Shown here: in pieces, positions 27,591 to 36,763 of the stretch
Layout: each line of letters opens with the position of its first letter
Numbering within the stretch: position 1 is the first letter of the stretch
Program-made: the position numbers and the translations under genes
Source: Bacteroidota bacterium
Lineage (GTDB): Bacteria > Bacteroidota > Bacteroidia > Chitinophagales > Chitinophagaceae
Length of the DNA: 64,000 nt
Direction: 5' to 3'
Assembly: GCA_028876495.1 (NCBI GenBank)
Contig: JAGWRO010000011.1
Location: 86,075-150,074, forward strand
Notes under the pieces: generated by a model
Told to the model about the DNA's origin: nothing
Databases searched by the model: none
What the model saw: the letters and a program-made list of their open reading frames with translations, nothing else

Positions 27591-27624
27591 TTATTTACGC
27601 AAACGATACCGAAAACGTTCCCGA
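27591..27624 (-). promoter_or_regulatory. LacI-type operator region before GH105
   Basis: TTTATTTACGCAAACGATACC at 27591-27611 continues directly into CGAAAACGTTCCCG (27611-27624) with the AACGTT core typical of LacI-family operators. The first 21 bases differ at only three positions from the site before the second GH28 gene (47987-48007). The pair supports a shared regulator, most simply the LacI protein encoded at 45232-46266. Confidence 0.65.
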
Positions 27625-27674
27625 TTGCGGTGATTTTATTTTTAGGTTTGATTTTTTATTAACCCTGCAAAGCC

Positions 27675-27701
27675 AGTAAACCAACAAATTCTCAAATTTT
27701 T
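27675..27701 (-). repeat. Post-stop repeat, copy 6 of 9
   Basis: On the minus strand AAAAATTTGAG then AATTTGTTGGTTTACT, starting 37 bases past the GH43 stop and in its orientation. Confidence 0.55.
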
Positions 27702-27738
27702 CATTTTATATTTTTCTTTCAAAATTTAATATTCCTGG

Positions 27739-29367
27739 TTAAGGAATAGCTGTTATTCTGAACCAATCAAAATCCGCATATCCTGAATCATTAGTTTGAG
27801 ATTCTCTTGTGCAAAATAATCCCACTTTAGCCCCGATCCATCTTCCTTCTCTCGCCATAAATGTTTCATCCATATTTTTAAATTCGGTTCCATCAAAGCT
27901 GAAGCTGAACTGGCATTTCGCGTCTTTCATTACTTTTACCCTCAGGTAAATATTCCCCTCTTTAACTTCTGTAATTACCTTTTCATTTTCTTTGGATCCT
28001 TTTTCAGCATTCTCGCAAACTCCAAATACCAAATACAACTTTCCCTTTATTTTTTTCAAAGCCAGGTCCGCATAACTCATTCCCATGATCGTCAACCCGG
28101 CTTTTTCATTTTCCAATTTTTCGTTGGGATGAAAATTCATTTTGGTGGTAATCATAAATTCTTCTGCAGGAAATTTTTGCAATAAAACATTCGGAACATC
28201 CCATAAATTATTGGCACTGTCAGGAATTTTTTGAGAATACAATCGCAATGTCCCATTCGTTGCATTCATATAATACCATGTTGATTCTGGATTTGCCATC
28301 CATTGCCATTGTAATCCCAAACGATTTTCATTAAATTCATCGCTTTCCTGTGGTGTTGTTATTGGATAGGTTTTACCGACATCCGGTTTTTTATAAACCA
28401 TTACAGGCTCTCCGGTTCCATCTCCGTTTTTATCAATACCAATCACCGGCCAGTTATTTTTCCAATGCATTGGCTGCAAATGAACCAGACGTCCGTAAGG
28501 GCCTTTATCCTGGAAATGCAAAAACCAATTTTCTCCCATCTGTGTTGTTACCCACGCTCCCTGGTGCGGACCGTTGATATTTGTTGAACCCTGGTGCATT
28601 ACCACTTTTCGTTCATACGGTCCATACACATTTTTAGATCGCAGCACCAGTTGCCACCCGGTAGAAACCCCGCCGGCCGGGGCAAAAATGTAATAATATC
28701 CATTACGTTTGTAAAACTTTGGGCCTTCAATTGTTGGATCTTTTTCATGCCCGTCGTAAACAATTTTCCCGGCATCAATTACTTTGTTGCCTTCAGCATT
28801 TAATTTGTTTACAACAATAATGCTCTTGATACCGACACGGCTACCCGCAAATGCATGAACCAAATAAACATTACCGTCATTGTCCCACAAAGGGCAAGGA
28901 TCAATCAAACCTTTTCCGGGATAAACCAAAACCGGATCGCTCCAGGGACCAGCGGGATTTTTTGCTTTCACCAAATAAATCCCAAAATCAGGATCAGGAT
29001 AATAAATGTAGAATTCTCCTTTGTGAAAACGAATAGCGGGCGCCCAAACTCCATCACCATGTTGCGGTTTTGAAAAATGATCGTATGGTGGTTGGCGCAT
29101 TAGAGCATGACCGATGATCGTCCAGTTTACCAAATCTTTCGAATGTAAAATCGGTAAGCCGGGAATATCTTCAAAACTGGAGGAAACCAAATAAAAATCG
29201 TTGCCCACTCTTATTGCATCGGGATCAGAATAATCGGCATTAATGATGGGATTTTTATAGGTTCCGTTACCGTTATCAGGCACCCAAACTTTGGAGACAG
29301 ATTGGGTTTGAGCACAGGCAACCACCCCAAAAAAGAATATGAATATGGTAAATAAAACGCTCTTCAT
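27739..29367 (-). CDS. Secreted GH43 glycosidase (arabinofuranosidase/xylosidase type) with C-terminal beta-sandwich
   Basis: A signal peptide (1-19, ending VVACAQ) precedes a five-bladed propeller of family 43: NPIINADYSDPDAIRVGNDFYLV gives the general-base Asp, LIDPCPLWDNDGNVYLVHAF the pKa-setting Asp, and PTIEGPKFYKRNGYYYIF the general-acid Glu. A C-terminal concanavalin-like domain (about 340-540, SDEFNENRLGLQWQW) is the usual partner in beta-xylosidase-like members. In this pectin locus it most likely removes arabinose or xylose side groups; the exact linkage cannot be read. It lies 18 bases downstream of an esterase gene and shares its transcript. Confidence 0.92.
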   Translation of the reverse strand: MKSVLFTIFIFFFGVVACAQTQSVSKVWVPDNGNGTYKNPIINADYSDPDAIRVGNDFYLVSSSFEDIPGLPILHSKDLVNWTIIGHALMRQPPYDHFSKPQHGDGVWAPAIRFHKGEFYIYYPDPDFGIYLVKAKNPAGPWSDPVLVYPGKGLIDPCPLWDNDGNVYLVHAFAGSRVGIKSIIVVNKLNAEGNKVIDAGKIVYDGHEKDPTIEGPKFYKRNGYYYIFAPAGGVSTGWQLVLRSKNVYGPYERKVVMHQGSTNINGPHQGAWVTTQMGENWFLHFQDKGPYGRLVHLQPMHWKNNWPVIGIDKNGDGTGEPVMVYKKPDVGKTYPITTPQESDEFNENRLGLQWQWMANPESTWYYMNATNGTLRLYSQKIPDSANNLWDVPNVLLQKFPAEEFMITTKMNFHPNEKLENEKAGLTIMGMSYADLALKKIKGKLYLVFGVCENAEKGSKENEKVITEVKEGNIYLRVKVMKDAKCQFSFSFDGTEFKNMDETFMAREGRWIGAKVGLFCTRESQTNDSGYADFDWFRITAIP

Positions 29368-29385
29368 ACTATTTGAAAGAATTCA

Positions 29386-30405
29386 TTAATGAAAAACTTT
29401 TTTTATAAAATCATCAATATATTTTACCGTGGGTTCAAACCATGGATTGAACAAACAAAATGAATGGGGTGCTGGTTTAAAACTATGCACCTCAGAATAA
29501 ATATGATTGCTGTCAAGCACATGAATATAATCCTGCCTGCCCGCATGCATTCGCGCTAAGCTACTGTTGATAAATAAAGTTGGCGGCGTTTGTCCGCTCA
29601 CGTAACTCAGTGGCGAAGCAGCCTCCCACAATACTTCATTTCCCTTTTTAGGGTAGCCAAACCAATAAGTAGCTGCAGATGTATGTTTACTGTCATCGCC
29701 TTCACCACTTTCCTGATTAACAAAAGAAAGCGTTCCGTCAATATTAACTACAGCAGCTACATTGGTCGGGATACCCGTATTACCATCGCATCCTTCAAAA
29801 AGAGGCATGTTACCCGTAGTGCCCATAAAAGCAGCCAGCTCGCCGCCTGCCGAAAATCCGGCGATAACTATTTTTGAAGTATCTATGTGATAGATTGATG
29901 CATTCGCTTTTACCCATCTTATCGCCGCTTTGATGTCATAAACCGCAGCAGGAAACAAAGCTTCAGTGGAAAGGCGGTATTCCGGGGTAAAACAAACATA
30001 ACCCAGATGGGCAAGTCTTTCGGCTAATGGATAATGCTGCATGCGGTTACCGGATCGCCAACCGCCACCATGAATCATGATAACCGCAGGCAGTAATTTG
30101 GCATTTTTTTTCTTTGGAGAAAAAGCATCTATCAGCAAATTGCGATGATTAACCGTGCAGTACGTAATTCCATTTTTTTCCATCACGTCGGGGTAATGAA
30201 ACCCATGAACAATAGTAATAGCCGGAAAATCTTTTAGTGTTTTTTGCCAGGCGCTAAAAGTGGTATATGATGTGTCCGGCACTCCGGTAATGCCCTTTAG
30301 TGATTGTGCATTTGTTTTTATTGTAAAAAACCAACTGATAAAAAAAATCAAGAGGTTTGATTTCTTAAACAACAATAATTGATTTAGTTTTTTAAAAAAT
30401 TCCAT
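29386..30405 (-). CDS. Secreted alpha/beta-hydrolase esterase
   Basis: The 339-residue protein has an N-terminal signal/anchor (about 14-34) and the alpha/beta-hydrolase core. HGGGWRSGNR forms the oxyanion hole, GFSAGGELAAF the nucleophile elbow with its Ser, and APHSFCLFNPW near the end the catalytic His. It belongs to the acetyl/feruloyl-esterase-like group (BD-FAE type). Between two pectin enzymes, a role in removing acetyl or other esters from pectin is likely. It is followed 18 bases later by GH43. Confidence 0.85.
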   Translation of the reverse strand: MEFFKKLNQLLLFKKSNLLIFFISWFFTIKTNAQSLKGITGVPDTSYTTFSAWQKTLKDFPAITIVHGFHYPDVMEKNGITYCTVNHRNLLIDAFSPKKKNAKLLPAVIMIHGGGWRSGNRMQHYPLAERLAHLGYVCFTPEYRLSTEALFPAAVYDIKAAIRWVKANASIYHIDTSKIVIAGFSAGGELAAFMGTTGNMPLFEGCDGNTGIPTNVAAVVNIDGTLSFVNQESGEGDDSKHTSAATYWFGYPKKGNEVLWEAASPLSYVSGQTPPTLFINSSLARMHAGRQDYIHVLDSNHIYSEVHSFKPAPHSFCLFNPWFEPTVKYIDDFIKKVFH

Positions 30406-30446
30406 ATTATTTTAGATCTACTGATCATTATTTGCAGGACCTACCG

Positions 30447-31406
30447 CTATTCAAATTGGTCTGGCATCCATCCACCTAGTACGTTCTCTATTGTATACTT
30501 TTTAACTTCATTATCATTCAATTGCTTTTCCCATGAAACCCTTTCAGATTTATCAGCGCCCGGTCCGTAATCTTCATATTCAGCATAGCGCGCCGTTTTA
30601 TAATTATCCGTATTGTTCCAGTTACTGAATCCTTCCGGCTTTATTTGCGGACCTAAAAAGCAATGAATATAAGTTACCGCAGCATAAGCCCGCCACGGGC
30701 GGCCGAGTGAAACCTTGTGCAGGCTTGTATCGCCAGTAAACGTACAATCGTTAAACACATATCCAAACTCATGATCCTGTGGAGTAGAGGCAGCGGTGAC
30801 ATGAGAATTCTTCTTACTGTGGATATGGCAATGTTCAAACCAAACCGTTGCAGATCCGAAAATAAAATCAGTGGTACCTTCTATATAACAATCTTCGTAA
30901 AACTGGCGACTGTCCGGATTGTTGGTAAATAAAATATCCTGGAAACCAAGAAGACGGCAGTTAAAATATTGCTCTTTATCACCGTCAGATTCAAGAGCCA
31001 CTGCTTGTCCGGCGGTAAAACCTGCATTGTTTTGAATGGTGATATTTTTAGCGGTAAAATTATTTCCATAAACTACAAAACTATACGAATTACGGGTGTT
31101 CACTGTATCGCCTTCTCGTTTAACCTTCCCCGTATGGTCATCATTGGTAAGAATGGTCTTGAATTCGTCTTCGCCCATTATCGTAACAAAATCTTTGGTA
31201 GAATCCAGGTGGAGTTTTTCTTTGTAGATTCCGTCTTTAATGAAAACCGTTACCGCTCTTTTATTGTGTTTGGGTATTGAATTAAATGCCGCCTGGACTG
31301 TTAAAAAATTGCCACTGCCATCGTGGGCCACTACAATAATTTTCGATTGGCTTTGACAGCTTACAAAACCACAAATGGTAATCAGTAATGAAATAATTCC
31401 TTTCAT
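30447..31406 (-). CDS. Pectin methylesterase (CE8), first of two
   Basis: A 319-residue secreted protein with a short signal peptide ending near FVSCQSQS; the Cys may be a lipidation site. CE8 motifs appear in order: FIKDGIYKEKL, AGQAVALESDGD with the transition-state Gln, FQDILF with the second conserved Gln and the acid Asp, GTTDFIFGSA with the nucleophile Asp, and SLGRPWRAYA with the conserved Arg. It removes methyl esters from homogalacturonan so that lyases and polygalacturonases can act. It resembles but is not identical to the second CE8 encoded two genes upstream. Confidence 0.93.
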   Translation of the reverse strand: MKGIISLLITICGFVSCQSQSKIIVVAHDGSGNFLTVQAAFNSIPKHNKRAVTVFIKDGIYKEKLHLDSTKDFVTIMGEDEFKTILTNDDHTGKVKREGDTVNTRNSYSFVVYGNNFTAKNITIQNNAGFTAGQAVALESDGDKEQYFNCRLLGFQDILFTNNPDSRQFYEDCYIEGTTDFIFGSATVWFEHCHIHSKKNSHVTAASTPQDHEFGYVFNDCTFTGDTSLHKVSLGRPWRAYAAVTYIHCFLGPQIKPEGFSNWNNTDNYKTARYAEYEDYGPGADKSERVSWEKQLNDNEVKKYTIENVLGGWMPDQFE

Positions 31407-31413
31407 GTTTTGT

Positions 31414-32340
31414 TTACTTTTTAAAAGAAATAAAGCCCATTTCCTTCATCCATTTTTGACACAAATCTTTCCATAATGAAGTAGAGCCGGGATTATTGTT
31501 GATATTAATTTCGTGCCCTCCCTGTGGAAAAACATGAAAACTGGTTGAAATATTTTTATCAAGAAGCGCCTGGTAAAATAACAAACTGTTTTCCGGCGGA
31601 ACTGTTTTATCATTAAATGCATCTGCTATAAAACAAGGTGGCGTTTGTGCTGTCACGTTATTTTGTGGTGAATATTTTTGAATTAATTCGGGCGAAGGAT
31701 TATTTCCAAGCAGGCTTTCGCGGCTACCTTTGTGCGTGTATTTTCCCATGTCTATCACCGGCGAAACCAATATCATAAAATCAGGATGGGTTGATTTTTT
31801 AGCCACCCCATCATGCAAAGTGGTAATATCATCGGTAGCAGTACCTACCCATGAGGCCAGGTGGCCACCGGCTGAAACGCCCATTACGCCCAGTTTATTT
31901 GGATCTATACCCCATTTCGCCGCGTTTTCTCTTACCAATTGAATGGCACGCTGGCCATCCTCTAAAGGTCCAAGCTCACTTACTTTCAGATCAGGCGAAT
32001 TGGGTAAACGGTATTCAACCACAAAAGCGCTGATACCAAGCGTATTGAACCATTTCGCCAATTGAAAACCTCCAAGATTTAATGTAATGTGCGTATAACC
32101 GCCACCCGGATAAATAACCACTGCAGCTCCGCAATTGTCATCCTGCGAAGGAAAGAAAGCATACATACCGGGAATGGCTACACGAAAAACTCTTTGTCTG
32201 GCAATACTGTCCGTTATGTGTAACCCTTTAGAATCAGGCATGTTGTTTTTAGGCCACAGAGGAATGAATTCCTGTCCTTTTAATACAGAGAAAGCTATTG
32301 ATAAAATAATTATAGCGGGTATGATTACATGTTTTTTCAT
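31414..32340 (-). CDS. Secreted alpha/beta-hydrolase esterase (BD-FAE/acetylxylan-esterase-like)
   Basis: The 308-residue protein begins MKKHVIIPAIIILSIAFS, a signal peptide. VVIYPGGGYTHITLNLGG is the oxyanion-hole block, GVSAGGHLAS the nucleophile Ser elbow, DKTVPPENSLLFYQAL the acidic residue and FPQGGHEI the catalytic His. Such enzymes deacetylate plant polysaccharides or their oligosaccharides. The start is the ATG overlapping the upstream CE8 stop by one base (TAATG), a sign of coupled translation. The longer frame relies on a TTG within the CE8 gene. Confidence 0.88.
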   Translation of the reverse strand: MKKHVIIPAIIILSIAFSVLKGQEFIPLWPKNNMPDSKGLHITDSIARQRVFRVAIPGMYAFFPSQDDNCGAAVVIYPGGGYTHITLNLGGFQLAKWFNTLGISAFVVEYRLPNSPDLKVSELGPLEDGQRAIQLVRENAAKWGIDPNKLGVMGVSAGGHLASWVGTATDDITTLHDGVAKKSTHPDFMILVSPVIDMGKYTHKGSRESLLGNNPSPELIQKYSPQNNVTAQTPPCFIADAFNDKTVPPENSLLFYQALLDKNISTSFHVFPQGGHEININNNPGSTSLWKDLCQKWMKEMGFISFKK

Positions 32341-33404
32341 TAATAATCTTTTTTTAAAGGATTCCAATTTTTCAACCCTGAGAAAATATTTTTGATACTA
32401 TATTTTTCAGCCTGATCTTCCGTAAGTTGATGCGACCATGAAACTCTTTCATTTAGTTTAGCTCCTGCGCCGGTTGAATTTCTTTCAGCATAAAAAACAG
32501 TTTTATAATTATCAGTTTTTTGCCAATTGCTCCAACCTTTCGGATTGATAAAATCTCCCATTTTGCAATTGATAAAAACAACATTTGCATATTTTCTCCA
32601 GGGACGTCCAAGGTAAACATCTTTGATTCCCGGAGTCGCTTCTAAAGTGCAATTTTTGAAAACAAATCCATATGCAAACCCTTCAGGCGTTGAAGCAGCG
32701 GTGATATAGGAATCGGCTTTACACTTGATAACACATTTTTCAAACAAAGCCGTTGCTTCGCCAAAAATAAAATCGGCTGTTCCTTCGATATAACAATTCG
32801 AAAAATATTGCCGGTTATGTTCTCCTGAAAGATAAATGGTGTCCTGGTTACCCAAAAAATTACAGTTGGAAAAAGAACAACGATCCGCTTCCACTGATAA
32901 TGCCAGTGCCTGTCCTACAGGGCCTGCAGAATTTTCAATAGTTAGATTTTCTGCATGAAAATCATTTCCCTGCACCAAAAGGGTTGCAGTATAAAAAGTA
33001 CTGTTGGGGCCCTTGTTTATTTTTTTAAAATAGTCATCATACGAAATGATCGTACTGTCTTTGCTTTCGCCGATCAATGAAATTTTGGTGTTCCATGAAG
33101 GGATAAAAACCTTTTCATGATAAACGCCATTTTTGATAAAAATAGTGATCCGCTTGTACGGGAAAGATTTACTGGCTTCTATCGCAGACTGAATGGAGGT
33201 GAAATCGCCGCTTCCATCTTTTGCTACGACATAGGTATATTTTACATCCCGCTTTTGTTTCGCAGTGAATGAAAATAAACCGGTGCAACAACAAAATAAA
33301 AATCCGGTAAAAAAGGCCTCACCCCAACCCCTCTCCAATGGAGAGGGAACATTACCCTTCGAAGATTTCTTTTGAAAATATTTAAAGAAGCGATTCGATT
33401 TCAT
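32340..33404 (-). CDS. Pectin methylesterase (CE8), second, with REP-like insertion in its N-terminus
   Basis: The CE8 domain (about 55-350) has FIKNGVYHEKV, VGQALALSVEADR, NQDTIYL, GTADFIFGEA and YLGRPWRKYA, with both Gln, both Asp and the Arg of the catalytic site. The N-terminus is odd: residues 18-30 (NVPSPLERGWGEA) are encoded by a dispersed palindrome, placed in frame between the basic start (MKSNRFFKYFQKKSSK) and the hydrophobic signal segment FFTGFLFCCCTGLFSF. The signal still looks usable. The reading frame survived the insertion, or translation may start later. It overlaps the next gene by one base. Confidence 0.9.
   Translation of the reverse strand: MKSNRFFKYFQKKSSKGNVPSPLERGWGEAFFTGFLFCCCTGLFSFTAKQKRDVKYTYVVAKDGSGDFTSIQSAIEASKSFPYKRITIFIKNGVYHEKVFIPSWNTKISLIGESKDSTIISYDDYFKKINKGPNSTFYTATLLVQGNDFHAENLTIENSAGPVGQALALSVEADRCSFSNCNFLGNQDTIYLSGEHNRQYFSNCYIEGTADFIFGEATALFEKCVIKCKADSYITAASTPEGFAYGFVFKNCTLEATPGIKDVYLGRPWRKYANVVFINCKMGDFINPKGWSNWQKTDNYKTVFYAERNSTGAGAKLNERVSWSHQLTEDQAEKYSIKNIFSGLKNWNPLKKDY
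33315..33348 (-). repeat. REP-like palindrome inside the CE8 gene, copy A
   Basis: The core is an 8-bp perfect stem, CCCTCTCC at 33329-33336 and GGAGAGGG at 33340-33347. It is followed on the minus strand by GTTGGGGTGAGGCC. The same arrangement (stem, spacer, GGGGTGAGGCC) occurs at 52203-52238. Dispersed palindromes translated as SPLERGWGE are familiar from Bacteroidota genomes. Confidence 0.75.
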
Positions 33405-33420
33405 TTTAGCAATTGTATCT

Positions 33421-34068
33421 TTAAAAATATTTTTTTAATCCTTTCCATACTGCCTTTGCAATTTCTTTTTGTCCGGCAATATTCGGATGTAAGCCATCTG
33501 CATAATTCGGTTTTGAAACCACATGTAACAAAGAGATAAACCCCGTATGCTTCGTCTTTGCTAATTCTTCATATCGTTCTTTAAGTTTATACAGAGACCT
33601 TTTTGTGTTCTCATTATATTTTTTACCACGGTTTAAATCATTCATGGTTTCAAGATTTATATCAGATGGAGCGAGTAATATAATATGAGCTTTTGAATTC
33701 ACCTTCCGTATTTCATTAATCATCCATTGCATATTTGTAATACAAGTGTTCACCATTGAATCATTGCCATCTTTCAAATCGTTTACACCCAGGAAAATCA
33801 GGTAATAATTCGCGTCGGGATATTTTTTCAGCACAGGTAACAATTCTTCTTTATCGGCCGTTTTTCTTCCATTTCTTCCTGCATTTATAAAATCAATTTT
33901 AGGATGATCTTTTGATAAAAAATAAACCCAGCTATGCCCGTCAACCTGGGCTCCATGCGTGATTGAATCGCCGAAACAAACTACCTGTCCATGAATTTTT
34001 CTAAAGCCGGTTATTGCGATTGCGGTAAACGAAACAATCATTAATACAGAAAACAATTTTTTATTCAT
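33421..34068 (-). CDS. Secreted SGNH/GDSL hydrolase
   Basis: The signal peptide starts at MNKKLFSVLMIVSF, the start chosen; an ATG 39 bases upstream would give a longer, less signal-like end. The four SGNH blocks are visible: VVCFGDSITHG (Ser), INAGRNGRKT (Gly/Asn), IFLGVNDL (Asn) and NYADGLHPN (Asp and His). At 215 residues it has the size of GDSL acylesterases such as TesA/rhamnogalacturonan acetylesterase relatives. The locus suggests an acetyl ester on pectin. It lies between the PL10 and CE8 genes in the same direction. Confidence 0.88.
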   Translation of the reverse strand: MNKKLFSVLMIVSFTAIAITGFRKIHGQVVCFGDSITHGAQVDGHSWVYFLSKDHPKIDFINAGRNGRKTADKEELLPVLKKYPDANYYLIFLGVNDLKDGNDSMVNTCITNMQWMINEIRKVNSKAHIILLAPSDINLETMNDLNRGKKYNENTKRSLYKLKERYEELAKTKHTGFISLLHVVSKPNYADGLHPNIAGQKEIAKAVWKGLKKYF

Positions 34069-34114
34069 GTGTATATTTTTTATTGTTTTTTGAATTCCGT
34101 TAGTCATTAATTTT

Positions 34115-35281
34115 TTATTGGCCGATCTTTTTTAACCAGTCAGGATATTCAACAGAAATAAGATGTTGCGGCCAGTAACCAAACCAGGCGTAACCGGTTC
34201 TGCGTTCTCGGGAAACCTCAGAAAATTTATAAACTTCCTTCCCGTCGCGGTTGGCAAAGAAAGGCCGGTCAGTTTTCAATTCATAATAACGTGTCCAGAT
34301 GGGCGGCGCAGAAGAATCGTGAACAACAATTTTATCGTTATTAGCTTCATGAAACTTGTATACCACGTCTTTCGCAGGAACGGTTTTTACACGCTCACCC
34401 TTGATTTCCACCTTCTGAAACCAGGCTACTGCATTCTTCACTGCATCAATAATTTCTTTATTTGGATTTCTCACGTGCATCAGTAAACGAACTATTTCCA
34501 CACTTTCTCCACTTGCTTTTGATGGCAGTTCAAAGGTTCTGGCACCCACCGGTTGTAAAGTAATATTATCATGTTGCTGGCACCAAACCGTTGGAGCTCC
34601 GTCTTCAACGATCTGGCATTTTAAAATACATTCAATCCCTTTTTGATATGCCGACTCTGCTTCCTTCCTAAATGGATCATCAACAAATGAATAGTAAGAT
34701 TCGTTTTGAACAATATGCTGCAACATTTTCATTACGCCGTTCATCGCGTCATCATTAAAGGTGATGTATTTGCGGTAGCCCTTTACGTCAGGGTAAAACT
34801 GTGGCCAGCCTCCGTTTTCATATTGCGCTTTTAAAATAAAATGCAAACCACGCAAAGCTGCCGCTTCATATTTTTTTTCATGAAGTAAAGTATACGCTTT
34901 TGCCAAATATTCAATTTGCGTGTAGGTGGCACCGTTATCAAAGGTCGTGTGTAATGAATCCTTATGTTGGGAAAGAATCATTTTTTGATCATCAGTTAGA
35001 ATCGCAAGCATGTCATAATTCTTCGGCCAGCCACCATTGGGTTGTTGGTATAATAAAATATTATCGGCAATTTGTCTTACTTCTGAAGTTTTATAGCGAG
35101 GCTGATCTTTTGAAGGAACAATCACTTGCTCATGATCAGTAATATCCATCCAGTGATGGCGGCTGTCCTGGAAGCCGGAAACATCTTTAATGTGTAGATC
35201 ATGCTGCGCAAAAAGAACCGTTGGAAAAGAACATGAAAGCCATGCAGCAATTACTTTAACACCAATAGAATTAAAGCGCAT
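34115..35281 (-). CDS. Secreted PL10 pectate lyase
   Basis: The 388-residue protein with a signal peptide (1-25, ending LFAQ) matches family PL10: IADNILLYQQPNGGWPKNYDM near residue 70, FILKAQYENGGWPQFYP, YITFNDDAMNGVM, and the closing block WTRYYELKTDRPFFANRDGK. It cuts de-esterified homogalacturonan by beta-elimination, using an Arg base and calcium, giving 4,5-unsaturated oligomers. Those products are the substrates of GH105 and, after further breakdown, KduI. It is the only intact pectate lyase in the window. Confidence 0.94.
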   Translation of the reverse strand: MRFNSIGVKVIAAWLSCSFPTVLFAQHDLHIKDVSGFQDSRHHWMDITDHEQVIVPSKDQPRYKTSEVRQIADNILLYQQPNGGWPKNYDMLAILTDDQKMILSQHKDSLHTTFDNGATYTQIEYLAKAYTLLHEKKYEAAALRGLHFILKAQYENGGWPQFYPDVKGYRKYITFNDDAMNGVMKMLQHIVQNESYYSFVDDPFRKEAESAYQKGIECILKCQIVEDGAPTVWCQQHDNITLQPVGARTFELPSKASGESVEIVRLLMHVRNPNKEIIDAVKNAVAWFQKVEIKGERVKTVPAKDVVYKFHEANNDKIVVHDSSAPPIWTRYYELKTDRPFFANRDGKEVYKFSEVSRERRTGYAWFGYWPQHLISVEYPDWLKKIGQ

Positions 35282-35302
35282 AGGTTTATCTTTTAAAATA
35301 AC

Positions 35303-36730
35303 TCATTTAATGTCCACTTTCTTACCATTCACTGTTGTATTTTTTATATGGAGGTCTTTGGCATCCTTTATGAAATTCTCTTTTTCTACATTCGCAAAAG
35401 TGCAATTTTCAATGTGAATATTAGTTGCTGGCTTAGCTTCCAACCCTTCAATATAAATGGCATATTCGCTTTTTTCACTTTTTACATTATTTACATATAC
35501 GCCGCTTAATGTTGGAGGATAATTACAATCCGGACCTTTTTCATTTGCATAATGCATATTGATTTTTACAACCGCTTCATGAACCTGGCCGACTTTAATA
35601 TTCCTGAAATAGAAATTTTCCAAAACACCCCCACGGCACGCGTTTGACTTGATCCTTATCGCTCTTTCCAAATGCGGGCTGTTCATTACATCATTTTGCG
35701 CATACACATTTTCAACGCCGCCGGAAGTTTCGCTACCGATAACTACACCTCCATGACCATCTTTCATCTGGCAATCCTGCACGATAATATTTTTTGAAGG
35801 AACATTCACTCGTCTGCCATCAGCATCGCGGCCACTTTTAATGGCGATACAATCATCGCCATCTGTAAACGAACAATTTTTAATCATTACATCACTGCAC
35901 GATTCCGGGTCGCAACCATCAGTATTAGGCCCAAGACTGTTGGTGGTAACGCCATCCACTGTTATGTTCTGGCTAAGTGTTGGATGTATGATCCAAAAAG
36001 GGGTATTGGTGATAGTTACTCCTTCGATCAAAATATTTTTGCAATTATAAAATTCAATCATTGTCGGGCGCATGTAATGGCCTTTACCAAAAATCCGGTC
36101 TTTTACAGGAACATTTTGCGCTGCCATTTTCATCAGCTTCGGTTCGTTCTCCGGATCATGTTGAGTGGGTTCTCCTTCTTTCCAACCAAAACTTTTTTTG
36201 CCAACCCAGTTCCACCAATGATCATTATTGGCCTGCCCATCCAGCGTTCCTTTTCCTGTTACCGCAATATTCGTTTGTCCGTAAGCGTAAATAAGCGGCG
36301 AGTAATTCATCAGTTCTACACCTTCAAAACGGGTAAGCACCACCGGTAAATAATCTTCATCATTGGTACTGAATTTTAAAACCGCATTATCATCCAAATG
36401 AAGATTCACATTGCTTAATAAATGGATCGGGCCTTTTACAAAAAAGTTTCCTGCAGGAACGATCACTCTTCCACCATCGGCTTTATTACATGCTGCAATT
36501 GCAGATTTTATGGCAGGAAGGCAATCAGTTGTTCCGTCTTTTTTTGCGCCATAATCCATAATGGAAAAGTCATGGTTTGCAAATGTGGGAGGAACGATCT
36601 TTTTAACCAACTCTGTATAATCTTTCCAGCCTTTCTCAGCAGCTTTCTGCGCAGTACATCCTGCTGCCAACACAAAAAAAGATAAAGCGACAGGAAGATA
36701 TTTTATGCTAAACATTTTATTTCGTTTCAT
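35303..36730 (-). CDS. GH28 polygalacturonase lipoprotein, first of two
   Basis: A right-handed beta-helix hydrolase of about 475 residues. The start MKRNKMFSIKYL leads to a lipobox FVLAAGC, so it is probably surface-anchored. GH28 catalytic blocks are complete: SLGPNTDGCDPESC (Asp), DGDDCIAIKSG (Asp pair), GHGGVVIGSE (His) and AIRIKSN (Arg-Ile-Lys). It hydrolyses alpha-1,4-galacturonan, and exo-action on oligomers is possible. An ATG 21 bases further upstream is also in frame. It lies between PL10 and CE12. Confidence 0.94.
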   Translation of the reverse strand: MKRNKMFSIKYLPVALSFFVLAAGCTAQKAAEKGWKDYTELVKKIVPPTFANHDFSIMDYGAKKDGTTDCLPAIKSAIAACNKADGGRVIVPAGNFFVKGPIHLLSNVNLHLDDNAVLKFSTNDEDYLPVVLTRFEGVELMNYSPLIYAYGQTNIAVTGKGTLDGQANNDHWWNWVGKKSFGWKEGEPTQHDPENEPKLMKMAAQNVPVKDRIFGKGHYMRPTMIEFYNCKNILIEGVTITNTPFWIIHPTLSQNITVDGVTTNSLGPNTDGCDPESCSDVMIKNCSFTDGDDCIAIKSGRDADGRRVNVPSKNIIVQDCQMKDGHGGVVIGSETSGGVENVYAQNDVMNSPHLERAIRIKSNACRGGVLENFYFRNIKVGQVHEAVVKINMHYANEKGPDCNYPPTLSGVYVNNVKSEKSEYAIYIEGLEAKPATNIHIENCTFANVEKENFIKDAKDLHIKNTTVNGKKVDIK

Positions 36731-36763
36731 GAAGATTGATTTATAATTCATTTTATAATTAAT

